A stretch of DNA of 64,000 nt from Zonotrichia leucophrys gambelii (Eukaryota; Chordata; Aves; Passeriformes; Passerellidae): NCBI RefSeq assembly GCF_028769735.1, contig NC_088177.1, positions 19,970,599 through 20,034,598 on the forward strand. The letters are read 5' to 3'. The notes beneath the pieces are model-generated. The model was not told the DNA's origin and made no database searches. It worked only from the letters and a program-made list of their open reading frames with translations. The translations under genes were made by a program, and so were the position numbers. Below, piece by piece: positions 1-11,200 of this stretch; position 1 is the first letter of the stretch, and the number at the start of each line of letters is the position of its first letter.

Positions 1-3000
1 CAGTTGTGTGATTGGAACTGAATGTTAAGTGGCAGCAGGCTGGGGACATCCAATCTCCTGCGATGTAGATGTCCTATGTCACACAGCAAGACATTAGGAA
101 GCAACAACAAAAGTTGGGTGCAACCTCCCCAGTATCTGGCTTTATGTGGGGCATCAAGCAAGGGGCTCATGCATTTAGTTTTACCATTGGGCATACACAC
201 CACTACCACCAAACCAACATGCAAAAAATACAGAATAGGAATTCATATAATCCCTAAAGCTACAGACCAACCCCTGGATTTTTAATCTTCTGCAGCCCTG
301 CTAACTTCTACCATTGCTACAATATTTATTCTATACATAAGGTTTAACTGGTGGTTTGAGACTAATGCAAAGGCAACTTCTTTTTGAGAGGACTTCCAGA
401 GGCTGGTAATTCTTGGGAATCCTTGATTTTGGTTTTTTCCTTGGATACCTGTGATTGGATTTGTGCAAGATGAGTGCTTAAGAACTGCTAGTTTCTGAAA
501 GAAGATTACTGTATTCATCTTTCAGTCTTTTCCCCTCCAGGATTACTGTAATAATGCTCCTTTGGAATGAGGCTGATATTATATCAGTATCTCAATTCCT
601 TGTCCTCTAAACTACAGGTAAATTTGAGATGAGGAAAATAATTTTCAGGCCAACTTGCAAAACTGCCAGATAGGAAGCATGAATATTACAGAACTTGGTT
701 AAATGTGAGTTAAAGGCTGCTGTGTATCTGCTTGTCCTGCCAGTTTCAATGGGAAAAGGACATGTCTGCTTCTTTTCCCCTATCTCCTTTTAAATACTGT
801 CTAGCATCCTTGAACTCAAGTACTACTGATAAACAACTAATTACTCAGTCCTTTTAAATCAACAATGCAGATGAAAAATCCAGGTGACATAACTTGTCCT
901 TCCACTATATGGGCAGTACCATATTACTGTTTGCTTGAAGAGGACAAGTCCTTAAAACAGACACTGACTTACACTGTTACCTGAGCTTATTTTAATTAAA
1001 GAAATGGACTTTACAGTCTTAGAGGTAAGAGGACAGATGCTATGCTAGCTTCCCAGAACAATCTAACAAAACTTTTGACTTTTATCTTATCTGCTCTCTT
1101 CTAACCTGTTCTTCACTGGTGTAGTGTTCTAGTACAAACCTCATCATGCATTCTGTCCAAACCGTATATTTCCTTATTTCCTAGTTTTATTCAGCAGAAA
1201 TACAGCCTTTGAGGAACAAGATACTGACCAAACCACTGCCTTTCTTCACTTAGGATATTCTGCTAACAATGTTGTATGAGGGAGAGAAACATGTGAAGAA
1301 CTAAAATAAGAGCCTGAAATAGGGAACATGAGGTACAGTGTCAATAAGGAACCAGTACACACATGCAAAGCTTTAACAAGAGCTGCCATTGTAGCACTTC
1401 AGAGGTGAGCAGGGAGGTGTTACCCTGCAGGAACTGAAATTCTGTTCTGATTACCTGACCTGCTTTAACAACTTCAGCCTGAATTACCAAACACTAATCC
1501 AGGTTCTGGATATTTCCACCAGTTCTAGCTTTGAGTTACAGCAGTACAAGATTCCTTCTGCTATGCTTCAGTTAAGTGGTAAGGGGGCAGAAGTGTCCTC
1601 TAGGGCAGGACACACCCGAGAATGATGCTGCTTCCTAGTCCTTTGCTGGTTTATGTGGAAGATCTTAGAACACCAAAGACTCTGCATTTCAAGTTTTAAC
1701 GCCTCTTTAAATAATGAGGGTCATTTCTGTCTGTAATCCAAAGGGTCTCAAACAAAAAGAAAAGAAAGAAAAGTATAGGTTATTTTTAGTCAAAAAAGCA
1801 CTCCATGCCACAGCACATCACTGCCTAACATGGTCATGTTTACAAAAAAAAAAAAAAAATCAGAAAAGAAACACTCCCTCATTATCAAGAAAAACTCCTC
1901 CCATTATCAAAATGAGGGACTAAAAAAAGCAACTTAAGTTGACCTGACTGACCTCCCATTTCTTCCAGTAGTTTGGGGAAAATATTAGAAAATACCTCAC
2001 ATTTTATTCTAGCTGCTGTTTGTGCAGTGATGACTGGATTTTGGTCCACAATTCACGTATGATGGAAATGCTGGTAAGGGACCAAAACCTCTTCCTCACA
2101 AAATTCCCACCAGCGTTCCACTGCTTTAACTTGTGGAAACCTTTAGGGTCTAAATGCAACAGCCCAGACCAGTTCAACCTCAGCATCTGTTATAGCTGGG
2201 TAAGTCTTTGGTTCCTTCCTGAATTTTCTATTAAAGAAACAGAAAACCTTGCAGCTCTTTAGCTAAGAACAATTTCTGGAAATAGAATTGTGCCTACAAT
2301 CAATTCTCTATCTGTAACTTTTGTATTCTGCTATAACAAGCAGCAGCTCTTCATGTATATTTCCACATCTCTCTTATTACTATTACCTCTTAGCAGTGTT
2401 TTCTTACCAAAGCTGCTGTTAAAGTCAGTAACAAAAGCATTAATTGACTTCTATTACTGCAGTAGCTTAGCAGAAGTGAGTGAATATATGCTAGGGAAAA
2501 AGTGTAGGCCCCTGAGCTTACTCGAATGGTAAAAATGTCTATGTTAAACACTGCATGTTAAAAGCTTGCACAGACTCGCTGCACCAAAATCAAGTTGTTA
2601 CTGCTGTACTTAGATTTAAAAGTATGATGCAAGGCTCAACTGAGTAAAATCTACTTCTTAATAAGGTTTCCACCCACAGCCTTTAAGCCACCTGAAATGT
2701 CTCATGAGATTCTATATTCTGTAAAATTGTCAGTTAATATTTTCTTTCCTATTCTGTCCACACATTAACTTGATTTAAAATTAACCTTGGATTCATTCTT
2801 GAAACCGGAATTTGTTTGTTGAGCTGTTTTTACCTTTTTCTCTCTGAACTTGCATCAATGTTTCTTTAACACTTCCCCTCCAACCCCCACCCCAGTTCAT
2901 GAACAAAGTTTGCTTAGTTGCAGCTTACGTTTGATATGGACTTGACACCACAGTACCGTATGTTCATATGAACATCTGATAACCTGTGAAACAGAAATCA

Positions 3001-5180
3001 CATCTCCCAGTTTGTAAAGCATTAGCTACCTTCTCTCATAGTTGCAGAGACTAAATATATCACTTGCTTAAAAAAAGGAAAAGTTAAAATCTCTTTATTA
3101 TCCTCACCTGTCCCTCCAGATCTATCTGAATCCAAATATCGGGGGTCTACATGTGCTAGCCCTCTTTGTGTACAAGCTGAAAAGCCTCTTCTGTTCCCCT
3201 CTGGCCCCCAGAAGAAACATGCACTTCAAGCTGTGAGCTAGGCCAGGCCAGTGTCTTTGAGGTTCTGCTACAGAACAAACAGCTGTATCTTGCTCCTGGG
3301 ACAGCAGGAGCTCCAGGAGGCATTTCCAGTGCACATCCTCTATAGGCAGAACAAGCTTCTTCCTTTGGGCAAACAAATGACACCAGGGTGCAAAGCTGAT
3401 CGTTTGTGGGAGCAGTTTGAGAAATGTGAAACATGAAACATAAATAATCAGTTACATCCTGTATGTTTTAGACAGGGAGGGATTGTCCTACTCCTCTCTT
3501 TAGTGCAAGTTCTCAAGCTCTGTGTCTGTTGGAGGCAGGGGCTGCAGTGCTGATGGCAAAGGGCAAAGATGGCCAGGGCACAAGACAGCTTGAAAGGACT
3601 CAGAGGAAGAACTCACTAATTATTTTATATTTTCATGACATGTATTTTGTTTTCAGCAAACTACCTTATGCAATACAAAGCTATCATCTAGGGATGCACA
3701 CCCTGTTTCTGCAAAATCTGTGAATTGCTAAGTAATGGGCAAATGTCTCTTACTGTAGAAAACTCAGCCAAAAGGGTAAGCAGACTTTTTTCCCCCAACA
3801 GAATCTTGCTTGGTTAATTCCCATGGGCACCCTCCAAACAAGCACTGAGAGAAAAATGAATGTGGCTGAGTCTGAGAACACCAACAGTGCCAGGCAAGTT
3901 AATAGGGACTAATTGCCTTGTCCAGGAGAAAGGGCAAAGCCTGATTTTCTGCTTTCAGTAGGCCTGAAAGAGACTTTGAAATATTTTCCTTCTATATGCA
4001 TAGTTAATTAAGGCCAGCTGAAACTTCAAAAATATAAGAGTATAAACCAGAACATTTCCAGGTGACCTTTGAAAGTGAATTACAAGGTAAGATGTTATCA
4101 CTAGATTCTACTTTGATAACTGCCTTAATCAATTAGGGAGTAATTTTTTCTTCTCTACTTTGATATGGAATATGAATAGAAGCCATAGAAAATTTTCTTT
4201 GAATTATTATTATTATTACTACTACTTACTCTTCTGGAAGAATTATGGCTTATTGTTGTATCATGGCTTAACCTTGATTCATATTATTGAAAAGAAACAG
4301 CAACTTTAAATGCCATGAGAAATCATTTGTACTGAATTTCTTCCATGATCTGTTGGGAGAACTCTGTCACAGTGTTTATAACCTTTCTAAAGGGAGAACT
4401 TTTCTACCAAATACAGGCCCTGCATCTGGGCAGACTGAGCACTACAGAAAGGGTAGGAATGAAGTACCTTTGTACAAGACTCTCTGTTTGCTTTAACAGA
4501 GTAGTCAAGTGGAATGACTAATCTGTTAGTCCTTAGAGTTACAAAACACATCAAACTAGAATTGGGAGAGAAATGCTTTCATCTTTCAGGAAACAGCTGA
4601 AGATTTCAAAATGGCCTCTCTAAACCTGAATTTGTTTTTTAAATTGTGTATCAATAATAAAAAAAAAAAAACCCCTAAAAAAAAAAATCAGTAACCACAA
4701 ACAAGTTAGGTCAGCTATTCCAGAGTCAACTACATCAACACTCCTGAAAACGACTCTGCTCCTTCCACTACTGACCATTTACATGACATCTCTTGTTGTC
4801 TTCAAAAGCTGAGCAGTTTGAAAGCACTACTACATTCAAAATATGACATGTATCTTTTGGGGGCTTTTTAACCAACACAATCAGCTTCAATGCTACGGAC
4901 AGGAGGTGAAAAAAGACCTTGTTCCTTAAGTGCTAATTTAATTTTCATGAATTCACCTAATTCTTTTATTGTTATTCAACTTTGCACCCTGATAACATCT
5001 GCTATTTTCAAATCCATTTCCTTTGCTTGTTTACTGCATGTATAATTTCTTGTTCAAAGCAGTCTGTTAGAGTCTGGGGGTTAACTTGGAACTCTTGTAG
5101 CAGGAACTCAAAACTGAGTGATGTAAGCAAGAAATAGAAATGCCAGAGCCACCGAGGAGAAGACATGCGGCATTGCTTAC
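1..5180 (-). other. ADAM23: ADAM23 intron 25 (incomplete)
   Basis: Intron downstream of exon 25-alpha. I searched both strands for the expected short tail exon (basic residues followed by a stop) and did not find it, so this intron is at least 5.2 kb. It is AT-rich and holds poly-A runs at 1843-1859 and 4659-4671, an (ATT)5 then ACT microsatellite at 4203-4226 and a perfect 14-base palindrome at 2961-2974. The short open frames here look like chance. Confidence 0.75.
4203..4226. repeat. (ATT)n/(ACT)n microsatellite
   Basis: Five ATT units followed by three ACT units. Simple repeat in intron 25. Confidence 0.85.
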
Positions 5181-5271
5181 TTAAAGCCCCATCCTGTCCC
5201 CCCAAGGACAATTGCTGCTACCAGGATGGCACCAGCGATGGAGCCTATTATAAGATTGGTGGCACTAGGAC
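5181..5271 (-). CDS. ADAM23: ADAM23 exon 25-alpha: main transmembrane exon
   Basis: Encodes residues 769-798 plus two bases: [20 protein letters not shown], then [10 protein letters not shown]. This is the transmembrane helix of the main ADAM23 isoform, preceded by a small-residue stalk and followed by the cytoplasmic border. The acceptor is ATCACAG and the donor AA|GTAAGC; it enters in phase 1 and leaves in phase 2. It is the last ADAM23 exon that I can find in the window; the tail exon must begin with the third base of the split codon. Confidence 0.97.
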
Positions 5272-8200
5272 CTGTGATAAAGGATTAGGGTAAGACAACA
5301 TAAGAACCAACGACTTCATTCACATTTCGTGAAGCATCTGAAGGGTAGTCAAACAATTCAGGGAATATGGACAGCACACAAGGTGATGCCTCTAGACAGT
5401 CTCAACAAGCCCAACTTAACTTACTTTTCTTTAACAATAGGAACAAACAAAGCTGTTGGTCTCTGCATTGCGCTATGCTGACTTCTACCATTGATAAAAT
5501 CCTAGTATTAGACAGTGAATTCCATTGTAACTTACTCCATTATCTGCTTCATGAACAGTCAGCTGAGGACACTAAGATAGTTGTGAATAATTTCTTAACT
5601 TACAGGGAAAAGGATGAATGCTGTATGTTTTAAGACTACAGAAAATGAGAAAGAAAGAAAAAATCAAAAAGCCCTCTCTTTTCATGGTGTAGATATTTTA
5701 ATTTGAGCTGAGAGCATCCAGGCACCACTTATCAGAATCCAGACAGCCTACAGTTACGTCAATGCTAAATATACAATTGTTTGACAAGAGCAAAGGATTA
5801 TCTAATAGGGAATGAAAGTTGAAATAAAAGTTTATTTCCACTAAGCTTTCCAAACATCAAAGCATCTCTTCATCATCCTCAAGAAGCTACTGAACAACAA
5901 AGTGGAGAAGGGTGGAGCAGAAAAAAGAGCAACAAAAAAAAGCAGCACAAAATATGTTCGTGCAATTTTCTGAAGAGGGCAAGAGAACACCTAAATAAGA
6001 TATTAATAATTGACCCTTAAGTGCTCTGTTTACACAGGACAGAGGTTTGAGTTACATTTGCTCTATACAAAAACTTCCTATTGCAGTCTTTGATGTAAAA
6101 CATTGCAAAATGAAAACAATTCAACAGTTCTTCTGCAGAATATCACGCACTTTTTGTTCAACCATTTACATATTCAGGAATAGCCTTCAAAAATAGCTCT
6201 TACCCCATCCCACTCTTCCCAAACCAACACTTCTACACAGCAATTGAAATCTTCCTAATTAATTGTTCTGAGCTGAGTTTGGAAAACTGTCACATAGCTA
6301 ATATAAGGAAGAAAGACGAGCAGCCAGAGAGCAGCAAAGAAAGAGCAAGGGCAGCTGCAACAACTGAAAGTTTTAAGCTGTTAGGTCGATATTACAAAAC
6401 CTCCTGCCCAACCCCACACACTGCAATATGCACTTGCCCTAAGTTTTAAAATTTACTGCAGCCACCTAACTTTATTGCTTCCACTACAACTTTCTCAACC
6501 TCAGGGCTTTTGGACATTCTGATTAGCTAAAAGAAAACCAAGTTTAAAAAATTGTTTCCTGCAGTTCCTACACATAGAGTATTCAGGAACATTAATAAAA
6601 TGGTTTGACTGAAGAAAAATTTAATGAGCTTTAGAGACAAACAGTGGACAAATTTGACAACAAAAATCAAAAAGTAATTCTGCACAATTTGGAAGAATGT
6701 ATCTTATTTGGACTTAAGTCACACCTGGCTCAAATTAACAGGCCTGAGCATGGTGGAGGGTAAGGGCCATCCTGCAGGCATTGTTGTTCCAATTAAGGCC
6801 TGCTTGTAACAGCAGCTTAATGAGCCACCATATCTGACTGAGATCTACTGTTTGCTCTGGATTTCATCAAATGATCTCCCAGAACAAAGGACTGAAAACA
6901 CAGCAAGTGATTTATCTGTAATAAATTTGCCTTGAAAATCTACAATAAATAAGCCTTGAAAAATTCTAAAGCCAATTTCTTCCTAGCCATAGAATGCTAT
7001 CTTCTCACAAAAGAGGTACAATGATTAATTTATAATAACATAGTCATAAATTAGATAAAGATGTGCCAAATCAACACTTTTACATATCTCTTCTCACTAT
7101 GTTCCCTGGCTGTTAATGCCCAGGGATGTGTATCCATTTCAAAGAGCACATCTAATCACCAAACATCAGTTTATTCTTTAAATAAAGAAAATCAGTATTG
7201 GTTTTATTTACTATAAATATTAAATAATTCAATCAATTTAAACAGAAGATGATAATATACTAAAAAATTAGGCTCAGGTAATAGAAAAGTATAAATATTT
7301 AAAAAATCAAGCCTGTAGAATAGGTAATATGACCAAAGAGCAACCACTTATTTATGAGTCTGGAGTACTCTAACTGTTGAATCCCAGTTTCAAAATACAG
7401 ATATCTAAGAGGATCACTGATGGGTCATTTTAAGACAGACTGTGCACATAAAAGTACTTAAAATGAAATTACTTTTATGTGTTATACCTTACTGTAAGGA
7501 TCTATGCCTTATGTTTTATTAAGCATTACCAAATAAATTGTATTATTAATAAACCAGAATTTTGCTACCAGTAAAGGGACGTTTATGAAGAAAAATAAAA
7601 ATCCATATGGTTCAGCTTAATAAACCCCTCTGTCACTGAACTCAGATGCTTGACAAACCAGAAGTAAGAGGCAGGTCTTAATAACCACCACACTGTGGGA
7701 TCATTTTCCATCCAGACTATCACAAGAGGCAACACTTGGGTACATTGTTCTTTCCACCACAGCACTGCCATAACCTGCAGACACAGATTTGTCAGGAGGA
7801 ATCTCCTGCAGATTCCTGCCTGGCACACCCCTTCTCCTGCAAGGACACTGCCCCAGCATGGCTATCCTACCATCCCTGGCCAACTTTCAGGACTCTGATA
7901 CAAATCCTACTCAAGGTGTTAAAGCAGAACACACCTGAAACTTCAGCAGACTTCAGACTATCCCCAAAATCTTCATCATCATCCAATAGATTCTACAAGA
8001 ATGAATACACACCATTTGAAACTCTGCCAGTATTAGAAAAGGCAAGCTTACTGCAGACTGTCCTGCAGGTAACAACAACTCTGGTGATCTGATGTCCTTT
8101 CTTGCCTGTTGTTTTGCCAGCCAAATCCTCTGGTTTCAGTTATCAAAGCTAAGTATCCATTTTAAGGTATGAAAATCCATTTTATGGTATGAAATCTGGA

Positions 8201-11200
8201 AAAGAAACTACCATTTTGTCCCCCATGATTCCTGAAATAAGTTCATAAATCATTAAGTAATTGAAGTTATTTCAGCACTTTGAACAAGCATTTACAATCT
8301 GCAAGTGAAGTGGTGAGGAAGGAGGAAGAAGGACAGGTGATGCTCACACCCTCCCCTGCAGCCATGCAGGTAATGGCCAGCAGGGCACTAGGAACACAGA
8401 GGGAATTTGCATTCCCCGTGTGCTTTCTATAAACCAACAAAATGTAGCAGTGGCTTGCCTTGAATGCACATTTGTATCTGAAGAAATCAGAGGACAGAGA
8501 AACATTGATGAGATGCAGGAAAAAAGAATGAATAGAAACAAAAAGAATGAGTCAGGTAGTGAGTGATAAAAGCAGAGGAGAGATGAAGAAAAGCTGGCAT
8601 TGGTATAGAAGGATACAGGAGCAAGAACAAATGGTCAGGGACACTGGTCAGAGCTGAGTGGCTTGAGACAGCAGGTGAGGGAAGAGACAAACAGAAGAGA
8701 ACAAGGCAGAATGTAAGCAAAAGGCAAGTGGTCCTCAACTTGCAGGTAAACTTCCTGCTCCAGATTCTGTCCCCCAAATCTCTACAACTTTCAGAGTCTT
8801 CAGTTTTCAGCAAACAGTTGTAAAAGCTACCAGTGAAACACAGATCTGATCTTTCTCAAGGAAATGACCTCTTACCTTCTTCCTTCTATTTGTTTTCTAA
8901 TAATTGTCCCCTGAGAATGCAAAGGTCTCTACTCTTCTGAGAATCTCAGATCAGTTTCATGCATGGACAGGTTCCTAGGGCGGCAGAGTCAGACACACAA
9001 AGTGCTGCTCACTGGACTGTAACTGTGTGACTGCCTTTGCACTCAGCCTGACTGGAAATCACAGACTGTCCTGCTAACGAGCCCCCTTCAGAGAGGTGCC
9101 ACTGTCACATGCCAGATGTCATGTATAGAGCTAGAAACATGGAGAAGTTGGAAATCTCAGAGCAGTAAAATAGCAGTCATGTCATCTGTAGTTTGCACAG
9201 TGAATGCAGAATGAAAAAAGCTTTTACATGAGCCTTTTTATGTGTATATATACATGAACACAAATTTATATAAATCATAGCCGTTTTTAAAATTGAGGTA
9301 CTGGGATAACACTTAGGATTACCATTTTCTAGAACTATGAAAAGACAATAAAAATTGCTCATACATATTCTTTATACATGTATACTACACTCCAGCACTG
9401 TGCTATCCTGAGGTAACAGAATCTTAGCAACAGAACCTTCAGAAGCTTTACAGTAAAACTACCTGTTTGTGTGACTATCACCTGCTTTCATCTGCCTAGC
9501 TTGATCATTAGACTAAAAGCCCTGCATGTAATAAAACAGTTCACATTACTCAGTCTATTTTGCAAAATAATCAAGAAATCTCTTTTTTCTTCTCCTTTTC
9601 CTTTTTTAGGTAATTTGGTGTAATGGAAACATTTAAACATTTAATTTTATGGTGACAATGTAAAAATTCACAAACTTATTGTTTTATGCCCCACATTATC
9701 CCAGACAGGAGAAGGTTCAACACTGCATGAGCAAACCACATGACACAGACACAGTCAAACACACGACAAACACGTCACCACAGGACAAAGCTAGGGGAAC
9801 ACAGAGGGCTCAGGTGCACAGGGTTACCTCACACACCAAGGCACCAGACAGAGAACTCAAACTGAGAAAAGTGCTTACTCTATTCCCCACCCTGTGCCTC
9901 CAAAAATCACCCCCAAGGCCAGAATGGTCCCTGCCACTGCACCTATTAGCCTGTTAGCGGCCATGCTCACTGTGTGGAGGGAAAAGGGAACAATTTTTCA
10001 GGAAATCATCACGTATATGTCTGAAATGAAAACATGAAATAATTCCTCAAAGGAATACTTTAGAATATATTCCACTGTTGGACAAACAATTCAAGTCTCC
10101 TCACAAACCTTTGTTTACCAAATAGTGTAGCTTTAAAAGTTCTGAAATGAGCTCTACTTGGTTTTCTTTGAATGCTTGCAAATATTTCAATGAGAAGTTT
10201 TCCTGTAAATTCCTTTCAGCTTGTGATTCTATTATTGACTCTAAAAAGGAACATCCTCAAGCTACTGCTTATTTAAACCAGCCAAAATGTAAATAAATTA
10301 GCAATAAAACCCTTTTTTTACTTTCTTTTTGATTACCAGAAACTTACTGTATCCATTATATAATTACGAATATGAAAACTGGAAACAATTCCACCTCAGG
10401 AAAAAATAAAACCCCTCAACTTTTAAAGTAATTACTTTAGTAATTAGCAATATTTTTCTTTGTTACTGCATTTATCAATAGGACTCTGTTTATCTATATG
10501 ACCTAAAACAGGTAACACCTTTTTAAACCAAAAGCCTACCCTAGAAACATGCTTCAGGTAACACCCTAGAAATTTTGATATGTTAAGACAGTCTCTCAAG
10601 ACATTGAGGCCTTACCTTTAACCCTTATAAGTTCCTTAAGGGAACACTTATCAGGAAAAAATTCTGTACATCTCCTAGGTTAGAGATTAAAAGTTTGATA
10701 GATTCATGGAGTCTCAACAGACCACAAGGAAGGAGATTAATTCCCTGTCAAATGGGAACTTAGGGGCAAAGATTTTATAGACTCCATGCTGAGTGAAGTG
10801 TGTTTTGAACTATGTGGGGATTTTTTATCCTGTTTCATAAATACACACACACAAACACACACACACACTTGAGACATAAGTTGTGTATTAAAATAAACAG
10901 TTCTCCACTAGTCAAATAAAGGCCTAATTCTGCAAATTAAATTGCAAAGAAGAATCTCATGTGTATACGGAGTCCCACTGATTTAAAACCGCTAACGCTC
11001 TAAAAGTAACTCAAAGTCTCTGCAGTAACCAAAAAGTAACAGCAAGAACTCTTTGTCTTCCCCAAACTGCTAAATGCTGTGTACATCTGCTAGTACAGGA
11101 TACAGTAGGTTGCTGAGTATAGAGTAATTCAAGAGTCATTAATTAACAGCAACATAATTAAGGACCACAAATTTTTTATCCTGAAATAGAGAATGGAGCC

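Noticed and set aside
2004..2186. 60-codon minus-strand frame considered as the ADAM23 tail exon
   Set aside because: The predicted peptide has no basic tail pattern or fitting phase-2 acceptor, and the length is wrong.
5367..5633. 88-codon plus-strand open frame next to exon 25-alpha
   Set aside because: No domain, opposite strand to the gene, typical chance frame in AT-rich DNA.
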